A DNA stretch of 64,000 nucleotides, from assembly GCF_000284315.1 (NCBI RefSeq), contig NC_017094.1:1891486-1955485 (forward strand), in the 5' to 3' direction. Numbering within the stretch: position 1 is the stretch's first letter; every line of letters starts with the position of its first letter. The notes below the pieces were generated by a model. The model worked only from the letters and a program-made list of their open reading frames with translations, searched no databases and was not told the DNA's origin. The position numbers and the translations under genes are program-made. This DNA is from Leptospirillum ferrooxidans C2-3 (GTDB lineage Bacteria; Nitrospirota; Leptospirillia; Leptospirillales; Leptospirillaceae). Of the stretch, positions 16,470-26,183 are shown one piece after another.

Positions 16470-17072
16470 CTATCCAAAAAGTCGAACCGCTAAAGAAGCG
16501 ACATGCTGGCCCTGGAATCTTGCGATAGCCCTTTCCCTCGCACTTGGAAGCCTTGCCCCGTCACCACCGGCGATTGTTCCGGCACCATAGGGAGACCCTC
16601 CCGTCACTTCAGATGCGCCGGAAAGTTCCGGACAGCTGTACGGAACGCCGGCAATCAGCATTCCATGATGCAATAGTGTTGTGTGAAAGGATATGATTGT
16701 CGTTTCATGGCCTCCATGCTGGCTTGCCGTGCTGACAAAAACACTTCCGATTTTTCCGATCAGTCCCCCATTTGACCAGATCTCACCTGTCTGGTCCAGG
16801 AACGTCCTCATCTGGGATGACATATTTCCGAATCGGGTGGGAGTTCCAAAAATAATGGCGTCATATTCTGAAAGCTCTCCCGGGGATGCCACATCATAAG
16901 GAGAGTTTACAAGACCGCCGATTCTGACAAGCGTTTCCTCCGCCATTGTTTCGGGAACCCTTTTGACAAAGACCTCGCTTTCTCCCCTCTCCCCTGCGCC
17001 AAAAGCCACCTCTTCCGCCAATGTCTGGACATGGCCCCATGTGCTATAGAATAAAACCAGAATTTTTGCCAT
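16470..17072 (-). CDS. wrbA: NAD(P)H:quinone oxidoreductase WrbA
   Basis: 200 residues, flavodoxin-like. The FMN phosphate loop is [29 protein letters not shown] and the long [12 protein letters not shown] motif are characteristic of WrbA. The enzyme reduces quinones by two electrons, avoiding semiquinone radicals, and is commonly stress-induced. Its ATG overlaps the gpsA stop by one base, so it is translationally coupled to gpsA. Confidence 0.93.
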   Translation of the reverse strand: MAKILVLFYSTWGHVQTLAEEVAFGAGERGESEVFVKRVPETMAEETLVRIGGLVNSPYDVASPGELSEYDAIIFGTPTRFGNMSSQMRTFLDQTGEIWSNGGLIGKIGSVFVSTASQHGGHETTIISFHTTLLHHGMLIAGVPYSCPELSGASEVTGGSPYGAGTIAGGDGARLPSARERAIARFQGQHVASLAVRLFG

Positions 17073-18106
17073 CAGAACTCCTCCTCGTCTTTCATCGGGC
17101 GATCCATCACATCCCGCAAAACTTCCACGAGGCTGGCCTCTTCATACAAAAGGCGATAAACAGCCCGCGTCACCGGAAGGTCAACTCCATGTCCCAATGC
17201 AAGCATGTGGGCAGACTGGGCGGTGGTCACGCCTTCCGCGACCTGCCCCAGGTCCCGAAGGATATCCTCAAGTTTCTCTCCCCGTCCCAAGCGGACACCG
17301 ACCGTCCGGTTTCGACTTTGCTCACCCGTTGCGGTCAAATAAAGATCCCCAACACCTCCCAAACCGGAAAAAGTGGTGGCATTCGCTCCAAGAGCCACCC
17401 CCAATCGTGTCATTTCAGCAAGACCTCTCGTCAGCAAGGCCGCCCTTGAGTTCGCTCCAAGCCCCATTCCATCGGAAATGCCAGCGGCGAGAGCGATGAC
17501 GTTTTTCAGGGCACCGCAGATTTCCAGCCCCTTTACGTCCGCCCTGGTATAAACCTTGAAATAGTTTGTATTGAATAAGGATTGTGTCTCTTTCGCCATA
17601 ACTTGGGAACGGCTTGCCACAACCACAGCCGTTGGAGAGTTCCTGACGACTTCCTTCGCAAAGGAGGGGCCGGAGAGGACCGCATATTGATCCGGATCGG
17701 ACAAATAGCACTCCGAGACAATTTCCGAGACCATCCGAAGGGATTTCTGCTCAATTCCCTTTGTGCCGCTGACAATGGGTAACCGGGGAGCCCCCAGAGA
17801 CGAAAGGGTTTTCATCGTCTCCCGGACACCCTGGCAAGGGATGGCCAACACGATAAAACTTGCCTCGCTGAGTGATTTCTCGATGTTTGAAGTGACGTCC
17901 AGACTCTTGGGGAAAATGGCCCCGGGAAGATAGACCCGGTTCTCCCTGTCTGAAGAAATCATTGCACACAACGTCTCGTCCCTGACCCACAAGGTAACCG
18001 GCAACCCCTTTGATGCCAGGTGGAACGCAAGGGCCGTCCCCCATGAACCACCGCCCAGTACCAAAGGCCTCACGGGTTTACCAAGAAACAAAGGTTCATT
18101 CCCCAT
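17072..18106 (-). CDS. gpsA: Glycerol-3-phosphate dehydrogenase [NAD(P)+]
   Basis: 344 residues from the ATG at 18106, which has GAAGGGAG upstream and gives a dinucleotide-binding loop [11 protein letters not shown] near residue 20; a longer in-frame start at 18175 lacks a ribosome site. Catalytic-region motifs SGTKGIE, GPSFAKE and [17 protein letters not shown] are present, as is GLGGVGDL. It makes sn-glycerol 3-phosphate for phospholipids. Operon with wrbA. Confidence 0.95.
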   Translation of the reverse strand: MGNEPLFLGKPVRPLVLGGGSWGTALAFHLASKGLPVTLWVRDETLCAMISSDRENRVYLPGAIFPKSLDVTSNIEKSLSEASFIVLAIPCQGVRETMKTLSSLGAPRLPIVSGTKGIEQKSLRMVSEIVSECYLSDPDQYAVLSGPSFAKEVVRNSPTAVVVASRSQVMAKETQSLFNTNYFKVYTRADVKGLEICGALKNVIALAAGISDGMGLGANSRAALLTRGLAEMTRLGVALGANATTFSGLGGVGDLYLTATGEQSRNRTVGVRLGRGEKLEDILRDLGQVAEGVTTAQSAHMLALGHGVDLPVTRAVYRLLYEEASLVEVLRDVMDRPMKDEEEF

Positions 18107-18191
18107 CGCCACTCCCTTCAAACAATCCGGCCCACTCCCAAAAGAATCCCGACACACCCGACCCTGAGGCCCCATCCAGTAGAGTTCCCCA

Positions 18192-18221
18192 TTGTTCCTG
18201 CAAAGACAACAAGTCTACAAT
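18192..18221 (+). promoter_or_regulatory. serS promoter
   Basis: TTGTTC (18192-18197), an 18-base spacer and TACAAT (18216-18221), 45 bases before the serS start. It lies in the divergent gpsA/serS gap. No T-box-like structure was seen. Confidence 0.6.
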
Positions 18222-18265
18222 AGGGGTATTGGTGGACCTTTCTAAACCCGGAACCAGGAGAATTC

Positions 18266-19573
18266 ATGCTCGATAAAAAACGCATCCTACACGAAGAGGA
18301 AACCATTCGGAAAGCCCTTGCATCGAGAGGCCAGGATTTCGACTTTTCCCCCATCAAGGACCTCGACCGTGAAATCAGCCAGCTGAAACAGACATGGGAA
18401 GCCCTTCGGGAAAAACGCAATCGTCTCGCGCAGGACATTGGAATCAGGAAACGCAATGGTCAGCCGACGGAAGATCTCATGGACGAATCCCGAACCGTTA
18501 ACGAGCTCATTTCCAAAGACGAGGGGCTTCTTGCATCTCTTGAGAACAGACTCGACGAAATGCTTTGGGTGATTCCGAATATTCCCAGAGAGGATGTCCC
18601 CAAGGGAGCATCCGAAGCGGACAATGTCACCATCCGAACCGTTGGCACACCAAAATCCTTTTCCTTTGAACCCAAACCGCACTGGGAGCTCGGTGCCGAA
18701 TTAGGGATTATGGATGTTGAGCATACATCTCTTGTCAGCGGAAGCCGTTTCTCGACCCTCACCGGAGCTGGCGCCCGACTTGAGCGTGCCCTGGCAAACT
18801 ACATGCTGGACCTGCATACCCTTCCCGAGAACAATCCGGGAGGTGTCTATATCGAACACTCCGTTCCTTTTCTGGTCCGGAAAGAGGCTCTCATGGGAAC
18901 AGGCCAGCTCCCAAAGTTCCAAGAGGAACTTTTTAGCTGCCCCGAAGACGAGCTCTACCTGATCCCTACAGCTGAAGTCCCCCTAACCAACCTGTACAGG
19001 GAGACGATACTGGACTCATCCGAGCTTCCGATCCGGATGGTCGCACAGACGGCCTGTTTCAGAAGGGAAGCCGGAGCGGCAGGAAGAGACTCAAGGGGGC
19101 TCATCCGCCAGCACCAGTTTCAAAAGGTCGAACTGGTCTGGATTACGAACCCGGAAACATCCGCAACCGATCACGAAAGATTGACCGCCGACGCCGAAAG
19201 GGTTCTTTCAGGGCTCGGACTCCCCTACAGGGTCATTGCCCTGTGCACGGGAGACCTTGGATTTTCTTCCGCAAAGACCTACGACCTTGAGGTCTGGATG
19301 CCCTCACAGAAAACCTATCGGGAAATCTCCTCCTGCTCAAACTTTGAGGAGTTTCAAGCCCGCCGGGCCCAGATCCGGTTCCGGGATCCCAAAACAAAAA
19401 AAACCCGTTTCGTTCATACTCTCAATGGATCCGGTCTGGCAATTGGAAGGGCGGTTGCCGCAATTCTTGAAAATGGCCAGCAGCTCGACGGAACCGTTCG
19501 GATTCCGGAAGTCCTTGTGCCCTATATGGGAGGGATCACAGAGATCTCCTCCCGGAAGAAAGGTCTAAAATGA
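18266..19573 (+). CDS. serS: Seryl-tRNA synthetase
   Basis: 435 residues. The N-terminal coiled-coil arm (about 25-105, rich in EAL/REK repeats) binds tRNA-Ser. Class II motif 2 is [21 protein letters not shown] and motif 3 is [21 protein letters not shown] precedes the ATG. The 3' end overlaps the next gene by ATGA, starting a run of coupled genes to about 23 kb. Confidence 0.97.
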   Translation: MLDKKRILHEEETIRKALASRGQDFDFSPIKDLDREISQLKQTWEALREKRNRLAQDIGIRKRNGQPTEDLMDESRTVNELISKDEGLLASLENRLDEMLWVIPNIPREDVPKGASEADNVTIRTVGTPKSFSFEPKPHWELGAELGIMDVEHTSLVSGSRFSTLTGAGARLERALANYMLDLHTLPENNPGGVYIEHSVPFLVRKEALMGTGQLPKFQEELFSCPEDELYLIPTAEVPLTNLYRETILDSSELPIRMVAQTACFRREAGAAGRDSRGLIRQHQFQKVELVWITNPETSATDHERLTADAERVLSGLGLPYRVIALCTGDLGFSSAKTYDLEVWMPSQKTYREISSCSNFEEFQARRAQIRFRDPKTKKTRFVHTLNGSGLAIGRAVAAILENGQQLDGTVRIPEVLVPYMGGITEISSRKKGLK

Positions 19574-19941
19574 CTGACTCATCGCCAAAGGAATCCCTCA
19601 AAAGCCTTGTCTTCTTCGGAAAAGATTTTATGATCGGGTCGAGAGTTGAAGGGGTGGCGAGAAACCATTCCCTCACTTTCCTGAGATTCGACAAACAGGA
19701 GGCACTCAAAGAGATTTCTCCGGGACCCCGGCTTGTCCTTTTTGATATCGCGGCAACCGGCGATGATCTCCCGGAAATGATCGGAACACTCAAGAACGCT
19801 TATCCGGCAACCTCTCTTGTCGGGCTGGCTTTCCACACCGATGAGGCCTCTCTCGACAGAGGGAAAAAAGCTGGACTGCACACTCTGATCACCCGCTCCA
19901 ATCTCGTCGACGGTCTCAACAGAATTTTGGAAAAAGGGTAA
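19570..19941 (+). CDS. Degenerate receiver-like protein
   Basis: 123 residues with the alternating beta/alpha pattern of a CheY-like domain: LVLFDIA (third strand, possible acceptor Asp), VGLAFHT (fourth strand) and HTLITRS (fifth strand, where the conserved Lys is Arg). The acidic pair after the first strand is missing (SLVFFGKDF), so ordinary phosphorylation is doubtful. Stop/start overlap couples it to serS. The fold assignment is an inference from pattern only. Confidence 0.55.
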   Translation: MTDSSPKESLKSLVFFGKDFMIGSRVEGVARNHSLTFLRFDKQEALKEISPGPRLVLFDIAATGDDLPEMIGTLKNAYPATSLVGLAFHTDEASLDRGKKAGLHTLITRSNLVDGLNRILEKG

Positions 19942-19946
19942 TAAAA

Positions 19947-20663
19947 ATGGTCCGCAACGCCTTGCCCCCCTGCAGACTTCTTCTGTTCATCCTGGCTCTT
20001 TTGTGGGGTTTTCCTGACTTGCTCCTTGCCTCTCCGGTGACTGAAGACTTTAAAGACACCCACGACTGCAAAGGAAGCCTAAAGGAGGTTGACCTGTCCC
20101 TTTCCCGGCTCTCTCCCGATTTTCCCATCCACAAGGCAAGGCTCCTGATTCTGAAAGCCCGTCTGGACAGGGATCGTAAAACTCCAAAAAGCCACAAGGA
20201 GGGGCTTCTCGCATTGAAAGAAGCCCGGGTAATCGCCGATACTCTCAAGAAAGACCATTCGAAGGACCCTGAGATATGGGACCTTTTGGGACAGATCGAT
20301 CTCATTCACACCCAGTATCAGGGATTTCCAGGGGGAATGCGCTATGCTTCAAGATCCCGAAAGGAAATCACCAGAGCTCTGGCGCTCTCTCCGACGAACT
20401 CCCTCGCCCATTTCACTCGCGGAATGGAAGACTATTTTAAACCCTGGTTTGTCGGAGGATCCAAAAAAAAAGCGCTGGAGCATTTCCAGAAGGCCCTGGC
20501 AGGATCTCCCACAAACCCCCGTTACATCTCATGGGTTGGTCTCGCCCTTTTGGCCAACCATCACCCCCGCCAGGGAAGAATCATGATTGACCGCGCAGCC
20601 TCCATGTGTCCGGGCAACCCCATTTATCGCCAACGGGCCATTACCGAAAAGCCCCGCGGTTGA
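19947..20663 (+). CDS. Exported TPR-like protein
   Basis: 238 residues. A signal peptide covers about residues 1-28 (RLLLFILALLWGFPDLLLASP). The mature part is helical, with TPR-like pairs such as KALEHFQKALAGSPTNPRYISWVGLALLA and ITRALALSPTNSLAHFTRG, resembling periplasmic TPR proteins of the TatT type. It probably mediates protein-protein contacts in the periplasm. It follows the receiver-like gene by five bases. Confidence 0.75.
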   Translation: MVRNALPPCRLLLFILALLWGFPDLLLASPVTEDFKDTHDCKGSLKEVDLSLSRLSPDFPIHKARLLILKARLDRDRKTPKSHKEGLLALKEARVIADTLKKDHSKDPEIWDLLGQIDLIHTQYQGFPGGMRYASRSRKEITRALALSPTNSLAHFTRGMEDYFKPWFVGGSKKKALEHFQKALAGSPTNPRYISWVGLALLANHHPRQGRIMIDRAASMCPGNPIYRQRAITEKPRG

Positions 20664-20674
20664 AACCAGGGTGA

Positions 20675-20944
20675 ATGATGATAGACGATCCAGAGATCAC
20701 AACAAGAGTTTTTCTCCGCTTCTCCGACCGGGCCTCTCATAGGGACCACCCCGAATGGGGTGAAGGCAAGGTCGTCCATCTCTCAACCTCCACTCTTCCG
20801 GGAGGGGCTGCCTATGTCCGGATTCTTTTTGAGGACGGCCAGGAGAGAACATTCAATAATGATTTAAACGATGATCGATGCGCCTATTACATGGGGCTCG
20901 TCAAAGTCATCAAAGGACCAGGAGGCATCTTATTCCAGAGATAA
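20675..20944 (+). CDS. DUF3553-like small protein
   Basis: 89 residues with a compact beta core: [27 protein letters not shown]. This WG-x-GKV ... F-x-G pattern resembles DUF3553 and the tail of PcrA/UvrD helicases, a Tudor-like fold. A role in protein or nucleic-acid contact is inferred by fold only. Its last 67 bases overlap the 5' end of the hflX reading frame. Confidence 0.65.
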   Translation: MMIDDPEITTRVFLRFSDRASHRDHPEWGEGKVVHLSTSTLPGGAAYVRILFEDGQERTFNNDLNDDRCAYYMGLVKVIKGPGGILFQR

Positions 20945-22611
20945 AAGGCAATATTCGTGGTCTGAAGAAAAATCAGCTTGAAGCTCTCGGTCGCCTTTAC
21001 CGGAGAAAGGTCCCGCCGCTTATGTGGGTGACGACGGAGTTGGCCGGGGTCATGGGAGAGATCAGTTTTGAAATCGGTAGGCAAGTCGGGGTTTTCATCT
21101 CCAGGGAAGGAGCCGTCCTCGATGTGATCGTGGGCGGTCCCAAGGAACTCTATATTGAATCCCTGCCCCCCTCCCGTGGAGGAGACCATCTTCTCCGGGG
21201 AATAAGGCTTGTCCATACGCACCTTCGTACGGAGCCCATCAACCAGGATGACCTGAACGATCTGGCGCTCCTGAGGCTCGATGCGCAAATCGTCCTCCAT
21301 ATCGATGAAAGTGCTCCAAGGATCCGGCGATTCTCCCAGGCATTGATCAACCCTGACAAAAAGGGCGAGACACCATGGCTGGTCAACGAATCCGTTCCTT
21401 TTTCCGCTGAACGGCTCGAAGTTGCGGATACGGTCCTTGAGATCGAAGAAGCCCTTTCCGAATCCAAGGGAAGCTCTCGCCACCAGACATCCGGGCAGGA
21501 ACGGGCGATCCTCGTCTCCGCATCAAAAGAGAGTCTCCTCTTCCAGAAAGATGGCATGGAGGAGTTAAGGGAACTGGCAGAAAGTGCGGGCGTTCAGGTT
21601 CTCGGGGAAGAGATCCAGAAACTCAGAACCGTCCATCCAAGCACCCTTTTGAGCGCGGACAGGCTGAAAGTCCTGATTATTCACGCCCTTCAGGTGGGCG
21701 CGACGATCATCATCTTCGAACAGAACCTGACACCTGCCCAGGTCAAGAATATCGCCGCCCTGACGGACCTCAAGATCATCGACCGGACACAGCTCATTCT
21801 GGATATTTTTGCGAGAAGGGCCCATTCAAGCGACGGAAAGCTCCAGGTGGAAGTGGCCCAGCTCAAATATCTTCTTCCCCGGCTTGAGCAACGATCGACA
21901 GCGTTGTCAAGGCTGACCGGGGGTATTGGCGGAAGAGGTCCGGGAGAGACCAGACTTGAAGAAGACAGACGTCGTGTCCGGGACAGGATTACCTCACTTA
22001 CGGAAAAGCTCTCGAAACTTGGGGACGAGAGACGACAAAGGAAAGAACGCCGACAGGAAAACGGACTTCCGATCGTCTCGCTCGTCGGGTACACGAATGT
22101 CGGGAAATCCACACTTTTAAATCAGCTGACAGGGTCGGAAGTTCTCACGGAAAACAAGCTCTTTGCCACCCTTGACCCGACATCCAGACGGCTAAGGTTC
22201 CCCCGTGAAAGGGAAATCATCCTGACCGACACGGTGGGCTTTATCCGGAATCTTCCCGCGGACCTGAAAAGAGCCTTTCTCTCCACCTTTGACGAATTAA
22301 AGGATGCCCATCTGCTGATCCACGTTGCGGATGGCTCCCATCCCAGCATCGAAGCCCAGATCAAACAAGTGGATTCCCTGTTGACGGAGATGGAGATAGG
22401 GGAAAAGCCAAAGCTTCTTGTCATCAATAAGGCCGACCTTCTCGACGATGAAAAAAAAGAATCCCTTTCCCTCCTCTTCCCTGAAGCGATCCTCATCTCT
22501 GCAACCCATCCGGATACTCTGAGGGGATTGCTTGGACAGATGGAAGAGAGACTGTTTTTCAAACGGCTCTCCGACCCTCCGGATCATGTCGCAATGGCTC
22601 CGGTTCCATGA
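20878..22611 (+). CDS. hflX: GTPase HflX, long form
   Basis: HflX with an extra N-terminal region (about 190 residues) before the usual HflX N-domain. GTP-binding motifs are G1 [10 protein letters not shown]3 DTVGF and G4 NKAD; the linker [14 protein letters not shown] precedes the G domain. HflX binds the 50S subunit and rescues or splits stalled ribosomes. The only canonical upstream start is ATG 20878, but it has no clear ribosome site and the first about 18 residues do not look conserved. A GGAGG at 20921 is ideally placed for a rare ATT start at 20932. Stop overlaps the next gene by ATGA. Confidence 0.92.
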   Translation: MRLLHGARQSHQRTRRHLIPEIKGNIRGLKKNQLEALGRLYRRKVPPLMWVTTELAGVMGEISFEIGRQVGVFISREGAVLDVIVGGPKELYIESLPPSRGGDHLLRGIRLVHTHLRTEPINQDDLNDLALLRLDAQIVLHIDESAPRIRRFSQALINPDKKGETPWLVNESVPFSAERLEVADTVLEIEEALSESKGSSRHQTSGQERAILVSASKESLLFQKDGMEELRELAESAGVQVLGEEIQKLRTVHPSTLLSADRLKVLIIHALQVGATIIIFEQNLTPAQVKNIAALTDLKIIDRTQLILDIFARRAHSSDGKLQVEVAQLKYLLPRLEQRSTALSRLTGGIGGRGPGETRLEEDRRRVRDRITSLTEKLSKLGDERRQRKERRQENGLPIVSLVGYTNVGKSTLLNQLTGSEVLTENKLFATLDPTSRRLRFPREREIILTDTVGFIRNLPADLKRAFLSTFDELKDAHLLIHVADGSHPSIEAQIKQVDSLLTEMEIGEKPKLLVINKADLLDDEKKESLSLLFPEAILISATHPDTLRGLLGQMEERLFFKRLSDPPDHVAMAPVP

Positions 22612-23096
22612 CAGAAGACCTTCTCGCCATCCCCCATGCCTTCTGTCAGGAATGTCGACTATGTTGCCGATTTATTGAGCCGGACCGGCAGACACCATTT
22701 TCTTCCCGTCCAGGACTTCGGCCCATCCTTCCGGACGTCTTCCGGGGAAAAACAGATCCCGACTTGACTCTTGTCCGGATTGATGAGTTCGATCTCTGGC
22801 AATGCTCGCTTCTTGATCCATCATCATGGAACTGCAGCAGTTGGCCAAACCACCCGCTTGACTGCAAGATCTATCCTCTTGTCCTGATCCTTCATGAGGG
22901 ATCACCTTGGCTGGGAATCGACACAAACTGCCCATTTTCCCTTCATATTTCAAGAGAGATCCTCCAACAGAAAGCCGCTGCCATCAAGAGCACCGATTGG
23001 GCAAGGATCCCCGCACCAGCCAAGTCCGCCCTGATCGTCCATCTGGAAAAAGAGGGCGTCGACGGTGTTGTCCCCATCCTGTCTCTTGAAGACTAG
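22608..23096 (+). CDS. YkgJ-type CxxCxxCC protein
   Basis: 162 residues with an N-terminal CQECRLCC (C14-C21 region), the mark of the zinc/iron-chelating YkgJ family. Further cysteines (WQCSL, WNCSSW, LDCKIYP, TNCPF) are distributed as in the family and probably complete a metal site. Function unknown. Coupled to hflX by ATGA overlap. Confidence 0.8.
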   Translation: MTEDLLAIPHAFCQECRLCCRFIEPDRQTPFSSRPGLRPILPDVFRGKTDPDLTLVRIDEFDLWQCSLLDPSSWNCSSWPNHPLDCKIYPLVLILHEGSPWLGIDTNCPFSLHISREILQQKAAAIKSTDWARIPAPAKSALIVHLEKEGVDGVVPILSLED

Positions 23097-23105
23097 CCCG
23101 CCGCC

Positions 23106-24041
23106 ATGTCCCGCTTCGGACCGATTACAAGCCTGACAACCAACAAAAAGGAACGATACAGGATTCTTTCCCAGTTCACTTCGGAAACCAGAAAAATGCT
23201 GTTTTCAGGCTGCCATCCCGTCTCTTATTTTCTGAATGCTCGTGGAGTCGAGTTCGAAATGGCCTGTTGGGACAATCGACCATTTCTTCTCGCAAAATCC
23301 GAAGGATACCACTGGCTTCCCCTGCCACCTGAATGGATCCTTGACAATCAGTTTCTGTCCGACACCTTTTTGGATGAGCTCCCGGAGTGGCTCTTCTGCC
23401 TTAACGGCGGACGAGACGGACGCATCGACAACCTGCCAATCGGTGTTTCTGGAAAACGTTCTTCCTGCCCTCCCCCCATCCGGCAGGATACCGACCGGAT
23501 TCTTCTGAGGGAATCCACCCTTCGCGCTGCTGGGGATCATTACAAAACCCACCGTTGGGAACTTAATCGCCTACGAAGAACCGATCCCTCTCCGGGAATT
23601 CGCCGATGGTCGGAACCGGCTCCTTCCACCCGAATGGAGGAAATCAAAAACCGATTTTTCAAGATGAGACGCGACAAGGCACTCAATGAACTGGAGTGGC
23701 TGATGGTGGAAGACCTTGAACGGGCCCACAGAATCGCAGAAACCAACTGGAACATTCTCAATTTGACAGGAGTCATTCTTTCGATACAGGGAGAGGAAGT
23801 CGCCTGGCAATGGCTTGCCTTTTCAGAGTCAGAACATTCAGCCATCTGTTTTCTGGAGTGCAGGGATCCTCAAATGAAATACCTCTCCGTCATGATGACG
23901 CATCTTGTTTTTCAGATGTTTTCCAAGCTGGACTGGATCAATATCGGCGGAGACTCGGGGATCTCCGGACTGGCCAGGGCAAAGGATCAGGATCGTCCTG
24001 GGGTTCTGGTTCCCTGCCATACCCAGGAGCTCTCCCCATAA
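23106..24041 (+). CDS. DUF2156/GNAT-like protein
   Basis: 311 residues. The middle contains YKTHRWELNRLRR and the C-terminal half has FSESEHSAICFLECRD and WINIGGDSGISGLARAKD, the pattern of DUF2156, a tandem GNAT-like fold related to the aminoacyl transfer domain of phosphatidylglycerol lysyltransferase. No membrane segments are present, so it is the soluble form. Possible activity is aminoacyl or acyl transfer; the substrate is unknown. Nine bases separate it from the CxxCxxCC gene. Confidence 0.7.
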   Translation: MSRFGPITSLTTNKKERYRILSQFTSETRKMLFSGCHPVSYFLNARGVEFEMACWDNRPFLLAKSEGYHWLPLPPEWILDNQFLSDTFLDELPEWLFCLNGGRDGRIDNLPIGVSGKRSSCPPPIRQDTDRILLRESTLRAAGDHYKTHRWELNRLRRTDPSPGIRRWSEPAPSTRMEEIKNRFFKMRRDKALNELEWLMVEDLERAHRIAETNWNILNLTGVILSIQGEEVAWQWLAFSESEHSAICFLECRDPQMKYLSVMMTHLVFQMFSKLDWINIGGDSGISGLARAKDQDRPGVLVPCHTQELSP

Positions 24042-24055
24042 TGCCCACCGGCACC

Positions 24056-24188
24056 TTGTCTTGAGTATCCTTATGCCTATAGAATCGAATGAATGACCTG
24101 ATATCGATTCTGTTCACATCCAAAGAACAAACCGCTTGCACAAGGTGGCCTCCCGGACAAGCTTCAGGAGACACCCTCACAGTCTCCT
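24056..24188 (+). promoter_or_regulatory. Promoter and structured leader of the DUF5069 gene
   Basis: TTGTCT (24056-24061), 16 bases, TATAGA (24078-24083). An 8-bp inverted repeat AGAATCGA/TCGATTCT (24081-24088 and 24104-24111) overlaps the -10 box and could be an operator or a 5' hairpin. A second hairpin AGGAGAC/GTCTCCT (24166-24188) lies 40 bases before the ATG. Confidence 0.45.
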
Positions 24189-24230
24189 CATGTTTCGGCG
24201 GGGGGAGGCAATCTAAAAAAGGAGGCTTTG

Positions 24231-24659
24231 ATGGATCTGACAAAGGAATTTCCAAGAAGTCCTTTTGACCGGCTTGGAGGAATCGATCATCTGAAGCGGC
24301 TGATAGACAAGGCCAGGGCAAAAAACGCCGGAACTTTGGGAGAATATATCTATAACTGTCCGCTTGACGCCTTCTGTCTGACATTTCTGGAAATGGACCA
24401 TGAGTCCTTTGCCCGAATTGTCGCATCCACCCACTCCGATGACGAAGTATTGGCCGCTGTCCTCGATAAATGTCCCAATGCCAGGAATCCTGAAAAGGTC
24501 AGTTCATTCAATCTTTCCTATGAAGCACTTTCTCCTGACACCCCGGAAAAGTGGCAATATTTCATCGCCACAAGGGATGCGATTGATCCTTCAAGAACAG
24601 ATATCCGCACATGGACCCGACTCATCGACCTTGAAGAAAAAAGAATTCTCACGGTATGA
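24231..24659 (+). CDS. DUF5069 family protein
   Basis: 142 residues with SPFDRLGGIDHLKRLIDKARA and GTLGEYIYNCPLD, the distinctive DUF5069 opening, and a C-terminal RTDIRTWTRLIDLEE. The family is small, soluble and of unknown function. ATG 24231 has GGAGG five bases upstream; a TTG directly before it is less likely. It has its own promoter and leader. Confidence 0.8.
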   Translation: MDLTKEFPRSPFDRLGGIDHLKRLIDKARAKNAGTLGEYIYNCPLDAFCLTFLEMDHESFARIVASTHSDDEVLAAVLDKCPNARNPEKVSSFNLSYEALSPDTPEKWQYFIATRDAIDPSRTDIRTWTRLIDLEEKRILTV

Positions 24660-24723
24660 GTCTTGGGAGACCTATTATCCTCATATCCGTTTTTTCCATC
24701 ACCTAAAAAACTGGGAGTTCTGA

Positions 24724-26169
24724 ATGTCAAAGAAGTCCATCCTCAAGGATTGTCTTTTCATAAAAAGAAAGCCCGTCAGAAATGCCGGAATCATGGGAAC
24801 CAGATCTTTGTTTCTGGGGATTTTGGCCCTGTGGGTTCTTATTGTTGCGCCATTTTCTGCAGAGGCTGATCAACCTTACACGCCAAAACCAAAGATACAT
24901 GTTTTTCCGAATGGTCTCAGGCTCATTACCGTCGAAAATCCTTACTCCCCCATCGTTACGTTCCAGATCTGGTACAAGGTGGGCTCCATCGATGAGCATC
25001 AGCCCAAAACCGGAATTTCCCACTTTTTGGAACACATGATGTTCACAGGAACACCAAAATTTCCTCATGGGGTTCTGGACCAGAAAGTCAACGACGTTGG
25101 AGGGCAATCCAACGCTTTTACCAACTACGACTTTACCGCTTTCTTTGAAAATCTTCCCCCGGGGAACTTGCCGCTCTCCTTCGCTATCGAGTCGGACAGG
25201 ATGAAGAACCTATCCCTCAAGAAATCCCAGATCGAACGGGAACGAAAAATCGTTCTGGAAGAAAGACGGAATGATTACGACGACCCGACCCAGCTTCTCG
25301 TTGAGCGGGTCTATGCGCGGGCCTTTGTCGTTCACCCGTATCACAATCCTGTCATCGGCTGGGAAGATGACATCAAACGAATCACCCAGAAAGACCTGCG
25401 AAACTACTATCATCAAAACTATATGCCCAACAACTCCACCATCGTCATCGTCGGACCCGTGAAAGCATCCGACATGGTCCGTCAGGTGGGGGATGCCTTT
25501 GGATCCATTCCCCGTGGAACCCTTCCCCGGCGGCATATTCATCTTGACCGACCACAGAAAAAGTTACAGGTTGTGATTTTGCACAAGCCGGCAATGCTTC
25601 CAGTGACAATGCTGGCTTTTCACGCTCCGAACTTCAAGAATCCGGATCAATACCCACTGACTGTGCTCTCGGCGCTCCTGTCCGGTGGCCGATCCTCCAT
25701 TCTGTACAGAAAAATGGTTTACGAACATCCAGTAGCAGTTGATGCCGAAGGCTCGTACGACCCACTTACGCAGGGACCTTCCCTCTTTTACTTCTATGCA
25801 CAGGGAATGCCCAAAACAACGCCCCCATTTCTGAAAAAGGAATTGACCTCTGTCATTAACTCCCTGAAAACACACCCGGTCTCCCAATCGGCTCTCGACC
25901 GTGCAAAAAAGGGACTGGTCTCCGAATTCCTGATGAGTCAGGAGTCCACCTTCGGAATGGGTATGCTCCTTGGAGAAATGGCGACCCTTGGTGTTCCCAT
26001 GACCTATCTTGATGACTACGTCAAAAACATTCAGGCGGTCACCCCCTCGGAGATCACCCGGGTTGCCCAAAAATATCTTAACAGCCATTCCGAAACGATC
26101 GGCTACCTTTATCCATCAGGCAAACCGAAGAGACCGGTCTTCAGAAAACCTGGAAGCCTCGTACGTTGA
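24724..26169 (+). CDS. M16 zinc peptidase, catalytic type
   Basis: 481 residues with an N-terminal signal region (about residues 25-48). The inverted zinc motif H100-F-L-E-H104 (GISHFLEHMMFTGT) and a downstream Glu in KIVLEERRNDY form the insulinase/MPP-type active site. Two M16 domains follow. This is the active member of a pair with the next gene, like mitochondrial processing peptidase subunits or bacterial periplasmic M16 pairs. GGGAG lies seven bases before the ATG. It degrades or processes peptides in the cell envelope; the target is unknown. Confidence 0.9.
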   Translation: MSKKSILKDCLFIKRKPVRNAGIMGTRSLFLGILALWVLIVAPFSAEADQPYTPKPKIHVFPNGLRLITVENPYSPIVTFQIWYKVGSIDEHQPKTGISHFLEHMMFTGTPKFPHGVLDQKVNDVGGQSNAFTNYDFTAFFENLPPGNLPLSFAIESDRMKNLSLKKSQIERERKIVLEERRNDYDDPTQLLVERVYARAFVVHPYHNPVIGWEDDIKRITQKDLRNYYHQNYMPNNSTIVIVGPVKASDMVRQVGDAFGSIPRGTLPRRHIHLDRPQKKLQVVILHKPAMLPVTMLAFHAPNFKNPDQYPLTVLSALLSGGRSSILYRKMVYEHPVAVDAEGSYDPLTQGPSLFYFYAQGMPKTTPPFLKKELTSVINSLKTHPVSQSALDRAKKGLVSEFLMSQESTFGMGMLLGEMATLGVPMTYLDDYVKNIQAVTPSEITRVAQKYLNSHSETIGYLYPSGKPKRPVFRKPGSLVR

Positions 26170-26183
26170 AAAAGGAGCGATTC

